This document shows, piece by piece, positions 1-7,089 of a DNA stretch of 37,763 bases. The notes beneath the pieces are model-generated. The model had not been told where the DNA came from, searched no databases, and worked only from the letters and a program-made list of their open reading frames with translations. Each line of letters begins with the position of its first letter. The stretch's first letter is position 1. The position numbers and the translations under genes are program-made. The DNA is from an uncultured Campylobacter sp. (GTDB taxonomy: Bacteria > Campylobacterota > Campylobacteria > Campylobacterales > Campylobacteraceae): positions 1 through 37,763 of the forward strand of contig NZ_CALKTC010000074.1 of assembly GCF_937996225.1 (NCBI RefSeq), read 5' to 3'.

Positions 1-50
1 AAATTGCCAAAGACGCGAGCTTGCGTAATCCAAAAAACAAGGTCATTATT

Positions 51-746
51 ATGTCGCAAAGTATAACCGAGTTTGCTTCGATAATCCTTTATGTTACGAT
101 AGGCTTTTGCCTTCTTGTTTCATTGCTTGATAAAAACAGATCATTCAAAACCGTAGATCACGGAACTCTGTTTATCTCCACCGATCCGCTTTTAAAAATG
201 CAGATGTTTATAATATTCCTAAGCTTCGGCGTAGTCACTCTATCGAGCCCGCACGTAGCAAAACATAACGGCAATCCGATACCCTGCTTTTACACCCACG
301 ATAAAGTTTGCTCGCAAGAGTACAAAGCAGCGGGCATAAATTTAAGATGCTTCGAAGAAGGTGATCCCAGATGCATAGACGGATATCTGCAAATAAGCGG
401 ACCCAGGCTAATACTCGGCAAAATCATATCTGTCTGCGCCATAATTTTTTCATTTATCGTGCTAATTCAAAAAGGAATTAGAATAGATAAAAGCGGCATC
501 TGCAAAGAATGGGAGGTTTTGCCATTTAAACATACGGAAAGGATAAACTTTGATGAGATGAGCTACGCCGTAGGGTTTATAAGAGGCGTAAAAATAATCA
601 GCATACGAGGCAAAATTAGCGGCGTTAAATTCGGGGCGGGATTTTTATATGCACGAAGGGATATAGATTTTTTGCAAAATTTTATATCGGAAAAGCTCGC
701 TGAAATTTCAAAGACCGAAGCGAACAAGCAAAACGCTCAAGCCTAA
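51..746 (+). CDS. Hypothetical membrane protein, paralog of the next gene
   Basis: I do not recognise the family. The ATG at 51 is preferred because AAGG lies 8 nt upstream; an in-frame TTG at 21 has no such site. The 231-aa product has three hydrophobic stretches: residues about 8-24, 40-56 and 124-142. Between the second and third lies a Cys-containing segment, probably on the outside, with CFEEGDPRCIDGYLQ. The C-terminal about 90 residues are soluble and contain KEWEVLPFKH. The following gene has the same layout and the same anchor motifs (CF-x3-DP-x-C-x2-GY-x-Q-x-SG and KEW-x2-L-x-FK), so the two are diverged tandem duplicates. They are probably co-transcribed, since only 37 nt separate them. 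The C-terminal part resembles the membrane-proximal PH-like domains of small bacterial membrane proteins, but that is a guess. No function is assigned. Confidence 0.75.
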   Translation: MSQSITEFASIILYVTIGFCLLVSLLDKNRSFKTVDHGTLFISTDPLLKMQMFIIFLSFGVVTLSSPHVAKHNGNPIPCFYTHDKVCSQEYKAAGINLRCFEEGDPRCIDGYLQISGPRLILGKIISVCAIIFSFIVLIQKGIRIDKSGICKEWEVLPFKHTERINFDEMSYAVGFIRGVKIISIRGKISGVKFGAGFLYARRDIDFLQNFISEKLAEISKTEANKQNAQA

Positions 747-783
747 TTTAACGCTATAAAATATCTAAATTTAAGGCGGTGGC

Positions 784-1434
784 ATGATATTTTTATATTT
801 GATATTTGGCATAAATCTTTTACTGTTTGGGCTTGCCATTTTAAAAAGTATGATTTTTGAAAGCAAAGCCTCTTATAAGACCGTGCAAAATGGCGCCTGG
901 CTCATACCTCCTAGCCCTGTAGCAAAAATCATACTTATCGTGCTATTTTTATCCTGGGGTTCGTTGGTGGCATTTGATGAGCCTTGGATAAAAACAATAA
1001 AAGGCGGAGGTAAAGTTATATGCTTTGACGCAAACGATCCTTTATGCGTAGGCGGGTATATGCAAAGAAGCGGCGCAGAAACCGCGCTCGTCATCGCGAT
1101 GGGCATTACAATGATGCTAGTTGCCATACTGCCGTTATCTGAAAAGGGCGTCATCATAGACAGCCGCACCGTAAGGAAAGAGTGGAGATTTTTATCGTTT
1201 AAATTTAGCACAAAGATCGATATAGAAAACGCCCTTACGGAGAAAGAGATGAAGGGAGAGATGCCGATTTTGATAGTAGAAGACGGGCAAAGCGGCAAAA
1301 ATTTTACGCTCTCATTCCCATACGTACAGCAAGATATAAAATTTATCGAAGCAGAGATAAGAAAGAGGCGCTATAAGATGATAAAATCAAAAGAGACAAG
1401 AGCCTCCTTAAATCCGCACTCAAGAAAACTATAA
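784..1434 (+). CDS. Hypothetical membrane protein, second tandem paralog
   Basis: The 216-aa product starts at an ATG preceded by AAGGCGGTGGC. It has hydrophobic segments at about residues 1-21, 45-62 and 100-118, with the motif CFDANDPLCVGGYMQRSG between the second and third. That motif matches CFEEGDPRCIDGYLQISG in the upstream protein. Both proteins also share KTV-x2-G near residue 40 and a KEW-x2-L-x-FK stretch after the last membrane segment. The conserved Cys pair, six residues apart in a predicted external loop, could form a disulfide; this is inference. The tail is basic (KRRYKMIKSKETR). Function unknown. Confidence 0.75.
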   Translation: MIFLYLIFGINLLLFGLAILKSMIFESKASYKTVQNGAWLIPPSPVAKIILIVLFLSWGSLVAFDEPWIKTIKGGGKVICFDANDPLCVGGYMQRSGAETALVIAMGITMMLVAILPLSEKGVIIDSRTVRKEWRFLSFKFSTKIDIENALTEKEMKGEMPILIVEDGQSGKNFTLSFPYVQQDIKFIEAEIRKRRYKMIKSKETRASLNPHSRKL

Positions 1435-1817
1435 GCTTAAAAGGCGCGAGCAAGCGCGCAAACATAGAAATTCTAAAAAAACGACAAAGAGGGCGCGGGC
1501 GATTAAATTTTAAATTTATCCACGCGCGAGTAGTAGCCGTAAAATTATGAAAAGCCGTAGCAAAGCAGCATAGTGATCGCGCGAGTAGTAGCCATTTTAT
1601 GATAAGTTGCGGCAAAGCGGCGGCAACGAGTGTGCGAACAAGTGCGCGCAAGCCCAAAAAGACGAACCCAAAGCAAGCCCAAAAAGACGAGCCGGACGCT
1701 TAAAATTTAACTTGCGATTTTAAAATCCGAAATTTCAAACCGCTCCGTCAAAATTTAGCCTATTTTTTACCTAAAATTTCGTAAAATTACCATTTTAAAT
1801 TTTCAAAAAGGACGTAG
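1435..1817. repeat. Spacer with short direct repeats
   Basis: No gene is supported in this 383-bp spacer. It contains a perfect 16-bp direct repeat, CGCGCGAGTAGTAGCC, at 1523-1538 and 1578-1593. Each copy is followed by loosely similar sequence (GTAGCAAAGCAGCA and TTGCGGCAAAGCGG). A second pair, AAGCCCAAAAAGACGA, lies at 1650-1665 and 1675-1690. The last 30 bp carry an AT-rich stretch with TAAAAT (1782-1787) that could serve as a -10 element for the following transporter gene. Confidence 0.6.
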
Positions 1818-2711
1818 ATGAATAAAAGTTTGGAATTCAGAGCCGACATCGGAATGATCTTCGTGGCGATCGCTTTTGGGCTCGGGTATCTGCCCACCTC
1901 GCAGGCGCTTGCGAGCAACAACGTCTTCGTGCTGCTATTTTGGCGCTTTTTCGCCGCGAGCATCATCGCAGGCGCGATATTTTTCCCGAGGCTCAAAGCC
2001 ATAACTTCGCGCGAGATCAAGCACGGCGCGGTGCTTAGCCTGTTTTTATTCGCGGGCTTTACGTCGCAGACCTTCGCCTTTAAATTTGCGCAAAGCTCCT
2101 CCGTGGCGTTCATCATCGGTCTAAACGTCGCACTCGTGCCCTTCATCGCCGCGGCGCTGTTTAGGCATAAAATTTACTCCTACGCCTACGCGGGCATCGC
2201 GCTAGCGATCGCTGGGCTCTATCTCATCGGCGACACGCAGCTAGGCCTGGGCAAGGGTGAAGCGCTGGCGCTAGTCTGCGCGTGCGCGTATTCGTTTCAC
2301 ATCGTGCTGACCAACCGCTTCGTGCAAAGCTGCGACGTAGCGGGCATCGCCTACGTACAGATCCTCTGCTTAAGCGTGCTTTGCTGCTTTGCGGCGATCT
2401 TTTTTGAGAGGGTCAGCATCGTGCCGGTGATGGATAGAAGCTTTTTCGTCGCGATGGCGGTGATCTGCCTGCTGGGAACGGTTTTTGGCTTTTTTGCGCA
2501 GGCCTTGATGCAAAAATACACGACGCCCGTAAAAACCGCTCTGTTTTTCACGCTCGAGCCCGTAACGGCGGGTATTATGGGCGTATTCGTGGGCGGCGAG
2601 AGGCTAAGCGCGATGCAAATTTTAGGCGCGGCGCTCATCCTCGCGGGCGTTTTGATAAGCGAGATCGGAAGCTACCTCAGCGCGAAACGGAGCAGATCCG
2701 TAGACGTTTGA
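1818..2711 (+). CDS. EamA/DMT-superfamily transporter (RhaT/YdcZ-like)
   Basis: The 297-aa product is an inner-membrane drug/metabolite transporter family protein. It consists of two EamA repeats (about residues 8-138 and 148-285), giving about ten transmembrane helices. Typical features are the N-terminal helix with FVAIAFGLGYLPTSQAL, an LLFWRFFAASIIAG stretch at the end of helix 2, the GLYLI turn in the middle, and a C-terminal helix with TALFFTLEPVTAGIMG, the usual EP-containing motif of the second repeat, followed by LGAALILAGVLISE. The start codon has AAAAAGGA 6 nt upstream. Substrate cannot be told from sequence; relatives move amino acids, nucleosides or other small metabolites. It is monocistronic by position. 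Confidence 0.9.
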   Translation: MNKSLEFRADIGMIFVAIAFGLGYLPTSQALASNNVFVLLFWRFFAASIIAGAIFFPRLKAITSREIKHGAVLSLFLFAGFTSQTFAFKFAQSSSVAFIIGLNVALVPFIAAALFRHKIYSYAYAGIALAIAGLYLIGDTQLGLGKGEALALVCACAYSFHIVLTNRFVQSCDVAGIAYVQILCLSVLCCFAAIFFERVSIVPVMDRSFFVAMAVICLLGTVFGFFAQALMQKYTTPVKTALFFTLEPVTAGIMGVFVGGERLSAMQILGAALILAGVLISEIGSYLSAKRSRSVDV

Positions 2712-2995
2712 TTTTGCAGCGCCATAAAATTCCGTGCCACATAAAATTTACACGCGAAATTCCGTGCCATATAAAATTCTACGCCTTAAAATTTCGCGGT
2801 GAAATTCTGCGCCGCGCATAATTCTATATCGCGCGGAATTTTGCGGCGTCTCTCGCAAGGATACGTTAAAATTCCGCAACAAAATTTCGTATTAAAATTT
2901 ACCTAGCAAAGGCGTACAGCGAAGCTTTAGCGATAAAATTTCATTGCTTAAGCGATACAATAGTAAAATAACGAAATTTTAACAAAGGAGCCCCT
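2712..2995. repeat. Spacer with decayed 30-bp repeat
   Basis: AAATTCCGTGCCA followed by (C/T)ATAAAATT occurs at 2727-2748 and again 30 bp later at 2757-2778. It is followed by several more degenerate GAAATTCTGCGCC/GGAATTTTGCGGC variants up to about 2880. I see no coding potential. The final 60 bp look like a promoter. Confidence 0.5.
2956..2961 (+). promoter_or_regulatory. -10 element candidate for the vWA gene
   Basis: TACAAT in an AT-rich context 34 nt upstream of the start codon. It differs from the TATAAT consensus at one position. No convincing -35 is visible, which is normal for Campylobacter sigma-70 promoters. Confidence 0.4.
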
Positions 2996-3709
2996 ATGAA
3001 AAAAATCATCCTTCTTGTAGCCGCGCTTGCGGGCATAATGTTTGCCAAAAGTGTAGAGCTAGAGACGCCGCCTAATCATAAAGACGGCGTAAATCACCTG
3101 GAATTGGTGCTGATCCTAGATAAATCGGGCTCGATGAGCGGGCTTGAGAGCGATACGATCGGCGGATTTAACTCGATGATAGAAAAGGAGCGCAAAGAGG
3201 GCATCGACGCCAGCGTCACGACCGTGCTTTTCGATACGAAATTTAATGTCATCCATGATCGCACGCCGCTTAAGAAGGTCGAAAACCTAACGTCCAAAGA
3301 GTACTACGCCGGCGGCAATACCGCGCTACTAGACGCGATTGGCAGCACGATAGCGCGTATCGAGCGAGTGCCCGACATCTATGCCAAAAACAATCGCGTG
3401 CTTTTCGTCATCATCACCGACGGACAGGAGAACTCGAGCCGCGAATACTCCAAAGCGCAGATTAAGAAGATGATTAGCGATAAGCAGGAAAAATACGACT
3501 GGGAATTTATCTTTTTAGGCGCTAATATCGACGCCGCAAGCGAAGCACAAAGCATCGGCATCAAAAGCGAAAACGCCTTAAAATACGAGAATTCCAAAGA
3601 GGGCGTAAGTAAAAATTTCGAAGCGGCGGCCGAGATATCCAAGGACGTAGCGACCGACAATAAAACAAACTCAAAATGGCGCGACAAGGTGCTTCAAGAT
3701 AAAAAATAG
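2996..3709 (+). CDS. Secreted von Willebrand factor A domain protein
   Basis: The 237-aa product has a signal peptide (MKKIILLVAALAGIMFA, cleavage probably after Ala17) followed by a single vWA domain of about residues 35-215. The metal-ion-dependent adhesion site is complete: D42-x-S44-x-S46 in LDKSGSMSGLESDTIGGFNSM, Thr109 in GGNTALLD, and Asp142 in TDGQENSSREY. This sequence flavour (DKSGSMSGLE...DTIGGFN) is common in cytoplasmic vWA proteins of phages and tellurite/stress clusters, as I recall; export to the periplasm is less usual. The ATG has a strong AAAGGAG site. There is no partner gene such as an AAA ATPase nearby. It probably binds a protein through Mg2+; the partner is unknown. 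Confidence 0.85.
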   Translation: MKKIILLVAALAGIMFAKSVELETPPNHKDGVNHLELVLILDKSGSMSGLESDTIGGFNSMIEKERKEGIDASVTTVLFDTKFNVIHDRTPLKKVENLTSKEYYAGGNTALLDAIGSTIARIERVPDIYAKNNRVLFVIITDGQENSSREYSKAQIKKMISDKQEKYDWEFIFLGANIDAASEAQSIGIKSENALKYENSKEGVSKNFEAAAEISKDVATDNKTNSKWRDKVLQDKK

Positions 3710-4372
3710 AAAATCGCGAGGCGAGGCACGCTAGAAATTAAGTGCCGCTGCGGAAACGAGCGACGGCGTGAAAATATACGGTGATGTGCAGCGCGCGGCG
3801 CAAAACGAGCTTTAGCAAAAAATGCGGGCAGCGGTGCAAACGAGATTTATCAAAAAAATACGAGCGGCGGCGCGGAAACAGATAGTGCGCCGGGTCACTT
3901 GCCGAAAAATTTAACGCGAATACGAGCCGCAAGAAAAATAGACGCGCTAGGAATAAAACGGCGTGAAGCGGAGCTGAAAACTCCGTGAGCCTAGCGGTAC
4001 GGCGCGCATATTGATTTTTACTCGGCGCATTTTAAAATTTTATTTTGACTTTTTCATGCGGCGCGCGGTATTGCTTTTGCCTGCGCTGCTTTGTGCGGCA
4101 AGGAAACGCAAATTTACTCGCTAAATTCAGACGTTTCGCGAAGGGCACCGATTTGCTGCGAGTAAGCCATTATTTCGCAAGCAGCGACAAATTTACGGCG
4201 CGCAAATTCCATTTTTCGCGAGAAACGCGTAAATTCCATTTTTTGCGAGAAGCGCGTAAATTTTGCCCTTTGCAAGACGCGCTAAATTTTAAAATTTAGG
4301 CGCTACAAAACGGGCGCAGTTACTAAGGGCGGCTGAATTAAAATTTCGTAAATTTAACTAGGAGGTGAGCTT
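3710..4372. repeat. 663-bp spacer with two decayed tandem arrays
   Basis: I see no supported gene. A degenerate 36-bp repeat starts at 3795, 3831 and 3867 (GCGG(C/T)GCAAA...CGAG...TCAAAAAAATACG). A clearer 27-bp repeat starts at 4199, 4226 and 4253 (CGCG(C/T)AAATTCCATTTTT then GCGAGA). The 27-bp array falls inside an 84-codon open frame (4045-4299) and would encode RKFHFSRET, RKFHFLREA, RKFCPLQDA. That frame has no good ribosome site and I do not call it a gene. Confidence 0.6.
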
Positions 4373-5479
4373 ATGAGGGTACTCGACATCGACACGCCGG
4401 CGCTGCTGATCGATCGCGAAATCGTGCTTCGCAATCTACAAAAGATGCAAAACTACGCAGACGCCGCGGGCGTGAGCCTGCGCCCGCACACCAAAACGCA
4501 CAAAATGCCCTATTTCGCGAAGCTGCAAGAAAGCATCGGCGCTACAGGCATCACGGTCGCGAAAACGGGCGAGGCCGAGGTCATGGCGGCAAACGGGCTG
4601 AAAGATATATTTATCGCAAACGAGATCGCGGGCGAGCTGAAATTTCAGCGCATCATCGCGCTTTTGCGCGCGGGGATAAACTTAAGCTTTGGTATCGACA
4701 GCATAGAGCAGGCGAGCCTGATAGAGCGCGCCTTTGAGCGCAGCGGCACGAAGGCCTGCGTGCTTGCCGAGATCGAAGTGGGCGAAAACCGCTCGGGCTT
4801 CGTGGAAAAGCAGGATTTCGCGGCGTTTATAAAATTTATAAAAGGCTGCAAAAATATCGAATTCCGCGGCGTGTTCTCCCACGACGGACACTCCTACAAA
4901 GCCACCAATAAAAGCGAATGCGAGCGCATCCACCTAGCCGCGCAGCGCCGCACGCTGGAGTTTGCGGATATCGCGCGCGAGCTGGCTCTGCCCGCGCGCG
5001 TCGTTAGCATCGGCTCGACGCCTTCGCTCATCAACGATTTTGAAATTTTAAAGGGCGTCACCGAGATCCGCCCGGGCACCTATATCTTTATGGATGCCTC
5101 GCAGGCGCAGGCTTACGGCGATTATTCGATGAACGCCGCAAGCATCCTTACGACCGTCATCAGCAGACCTACGGCGGATCGCATCATCACCGACGTCGGC
5201 GCCAAGGGGCTCACGCAGCAAAGGCGCACCGAGGGCTTTACGGCAACGCCCGAGCTCGGGCGCATAAAGGGCACGGATGTGTGGGTGAACGGCGTTTACG
5301 ACGAGCACGCGATCATCTACGACAGAGCGCTGCGAGACGCCGTGCGCGTGGGCGATCGGCTCGAAATTTATCCGAACCACATCTGTCCCGTCGTAAATTT
5401 GCACGAGTTCGCCTACCTCGTAAGCGGCGGCGAGGTCGTAGAAAAGATCCCCGTGCTATGCAGAGGCAAGTTACAATGA
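4373..5479 (+). CDS. D-serine dehydratase / D-threonine aldolase-family PLP enzyme
   Basis: The 368-aa product is a fold-type III (alanine-racemase-like) PLP enzyme, TIM barrel first and beta domain second. The PLP lysine is Lys41 in RPHTKTHK, matching the conserved RPHxKTHK of this family. Near the C-terminus, PNHICPVV supplies His336 and Cys338. From family knowledge, an H-x-C metal pair is typical of eukaryotic-type D-serine dehydratases and D-threo-3-hydroxyaspartate dehydratase, while D-threonine aldolases usually have H-x-D. I therefore lean to a Zn-dependent D-serine (or related) dehydratase that removes D-serine as pyruvate and ammonia. The start is preceded by a near-perfect AGGAGGTGAGCTT. 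It stands alone between two spacers. The exact substrate is unproven. Confidence 0.82.
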   Translation: MRVLDIDTPALLIDREIVLRNLQKMQNYADAAGVSLRPHTKTHKMPYFAKLQESIGATGITVAKTGEAEVMAANGLKDIFIANEIAGELKFQRIIALLRAGINLSFGIDSIEQASLIERAFERSGTKACVLAEIEVGENRSGFVEKQDFAAFIKFIKGCKNIEFRGVFSHDGHSYKATNKSECERIHLAAQRRTLEFADIARELALPARVVSIGSTPSLINDFEILKGVTEIRPGTYIFMDASQAQAYGDYSMNAASILTTVISRPTADRIITDVGAKGLTQQRRTEGFTATPELGRIKGTDVWVNGVYDEHAIIYDRALRDAVRVGDRLEIYPNHICPVVNLHEFAYLVSGGEVVEKIPVLCRGKLQ

Positions 5480-5621
5480 GCAGACAAGCTCAAAGGTGCG
5501 GCGAGATAAAATTTAGCCTCTAATCTGGGGCGCGGTCAAATTTAAGGCGCGAATTTATCGCCGCTCAGGCTGCGGCGCAAAGCGCGCCGAATTTGACGAC
5601 GAAATTTAACGAAAGGCGAAA

Positions 5622-6062
5622 ATGAGACTTTGGACGATAAGCTTTAAATATCTCGACGCAAAGGGGCTCGTGGCGCTGTGGCGCGAGGCGCTGCTAGCTA
5701 AAAACGTGCTGGCTGGGCTTACTAAGGGCTACAAAAATCACCCGCAGCTCGACCGCTTTTACGCGCATGAAAACGCGCTAGAGGCGATAAATGCGTATCT
5801 AGCGGAAGTTTATGAGGAGGGCTGCGCTCGCGGGTATAAATTTGACGCCGCGAAGGTGGGCGAATTTGACGCGCGAAATTTGGCTAAAATCAGCGTCGCT
5901 CGCGGTCAGATCGAGTATGAATTCGCCTTTTTACAAAAGAAGCTAAAATCGCGCGACATCAAGGCCTACGAGCGAAATTTAAGCGTAAAAAATATAGAAA
6001 TCGCGAGCATTTTTAAAGAGGTCGAAGGCGGAATCGAGCCGTGGGAGAAGGTGAAAATTTAG
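5622..6062 (+). CDS. Pyrimidine dimer DNA glycosylase (T4 endonuclease V family)
   Basis: The 146-aa product starts MRLWTISFKYLDAKGLVALW, the signature of the Pyr_excise family. It continues with GLTKGYKNHPQLDRF, the conserved GxTKGYxxHPQLxRF stretch. Glu22 in WREALL aligns with catalytic Glu23 of T4 endonuclease V; the N-terminal amine after Met removal would be the Schiff-base nucleophile (Arg2 here instead of Thr2). These enzymes cut UV-induced cyclobutane dimers by glycosylase plus AP-lyase action. The ATG is preceded by GAAAGGCG. The C-terminal half (residues 70-146) is typical of the longer bacterial members. It seems to be transcribed alone. Confidence is good for the family, moderate for UV-repair as its actual job in a host-associated, light-shielded species. 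Confidence 0.82.
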   Translation: MRLWTISFKYLDAKGLVALWREALLAKNVLAGLTKGYKNHPQLDRFYAHENALEAINAYLAEVYEEGCARGYKFDAAKVGEFDARNLAKISVARGQIEYEFAFLQKKLKSRDIKAYERNLSVKNIEIASIFKEVEGGIEPWEKVKI

Positions 6063-6265
6063 CGCCGTCGCGTGGAAGCGGCGACGAGCATACTCGGCTT
6101 ATGCAGGCGAGCTTTTCCTGCGCGGCTTGAAATTTTATCGGTTTCATACAAAGCTAAGCTTTGCGTAGTATCATACAGGATCGCGCGCCGTGCGGCTTCT
6201 GCAGCGTCGCATACGCCGCGATCGATCAGCGGCGTAACGTGGCGGATTAGCGCCAGCGTAGCCAT
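6059..6265 (-). pseudogene. Truncated histidine phosphatase N-terminus
   Basis: The 68-codon frame starts at an ATG with an excellent AGGAGA site 7 nt upstream (6273-6278 on the opposite strand). Its first 18 residues, MATLALIRHVTPLIDRGV, carry the RH motif of the histidine phosphatase (phosphoglycerate mutase-like) superfamily at residues 8-9, in the expected place after the first beta strand. After residue about 46 (DKISSRAG...) the similarity fades, and the frame ends against the 3' end of the glycosylase gene on the other strand, overlapping it by 4 nt. Family members are usually 150-200 aa, so this is about a quarter of a gene. I read it as a 5' relic; a genuine small protein cannot be excluded. 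Confidence 0.4.
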
Positions 6266-6433
6266 GATCTTGTCTCCTAAAATACGAGCCCGCTAAGAGC
6301 TTGCGTCGTTATGTTTCCGCTTCTACAGGATACTTGATGTTTAGATTTGCACTATTTATGCGAAATCTGCTATGGTTCTTACTCCGTAACCACGGCGAGC
6401 GCGAGGGTCTGCTTCAAGGCATAGATTTGCGGG

Positions 6434-7051
6434 CTATTTAAGCCTCTCATAACTTTCGCATGAGCTTTGCCATGCCTTTTCATGCTCCGCTACCGAGCTC
6501 ATAAATCTATCCTTGCCGCCCAGCTCGCAGGCCTTTTTGTAGTACTGCACGGCTTTAACATTATCACTGCCCTCGTAAAGACGCGCTAAATTTAAGCACG
6601 CAGCCCAACTATCTGCGATATCCATATCGCAGCCGCGTACATAGTAACCTATGCCCTTTATCGCGTCTTTGCGCACGCCTCTGCCTCCCATATACGCAGA
6701 GCCCGCGTTACTGCAGCCTATCGCGTGACCGTCATCGCAGGCTTTGTCAAACAGCTCCGCCGCCTTTGCCTCATCGCGCGGCATCCCCTCTCCGCTTTGA
6801 TACAAAATGCCCAAATTTACGCACGACTCCGCATCGCCGCCTTTGCAAGCTTTGACATATAACGGCGCAGCCTTTAGCAGATCTTGCGGCACGCCCCAGC
6901 CATAATTGTAAACCTGCGCCAACGCCCCGCACGCCTTCACATCGCCCTTATCACAGGATTTTGTAGCCCTGCTTATATCGTCTGCGGTGGCTACGAAATC
7001 AGCTAGCGCAAAATTTGTGGCAAGCGCTAGAATTAAAATTTTATTTTTCAT
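6434..7051 (-). CDS. Secreted Sel1-repeat, cysteine-rich (Hcp-like) protein
   Basis: The 205-aa product has a signal peptide (MKNKILILALATNFALA) and four to five Sel1-like helical repeats. The repeats are visible as A-x-L-Y-x-KACxxGDAESCxNLGxLYxxGEG and as A-x-LFDKACDDGHAIGCSNAGSAYxGGRG. Each repeat carries a Cys pair seven residues apart (C33/C41, C69/C77, C105/C113; C141/C152 is wider), the disulfide pattern of Helicobacter cysteine-rich proteins (HcpA family) and Campylobacter relatives. It is likely periplasmic or secreted; Hcp proteins bind penicillin-like ligands or host factors, but function here is not shown. The ATG follows AAAAAGGACGAAA. It lies 38 nt downstream of the 874-aa zinc-motif gene on the same strand and may share its transcript. 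Confidence 0.85.
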   Translation of the reverse strand: MKNKILILALATNFALADFVATADDISRATKSCDKGDVKACGALAQVYNYGWGVPQDLLKAAPLYVKACKGGDAESCVNLGILYQSGEGMPRDEAKAAELFDKACDDGHAIGCSNAGSAYMGGRGVRKDAIKGIGYYVRGCDMDIADSWAACLNLARLYEGSDNVKAVQYYKKACELGGKDRFMSSVAEHEKAWQSSCESYERLK

Positions 7052-7089
7052 TTTCGTCCTTTTTAGTTTTTTAAGATCGCGCGTTAAGC

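Noticed and set aside
4045..4299. 84-codon frame containing the 27-bp repeat
   Set aside because: No ribosome site, and the sequence is repeat-derived without a recognisable fold.
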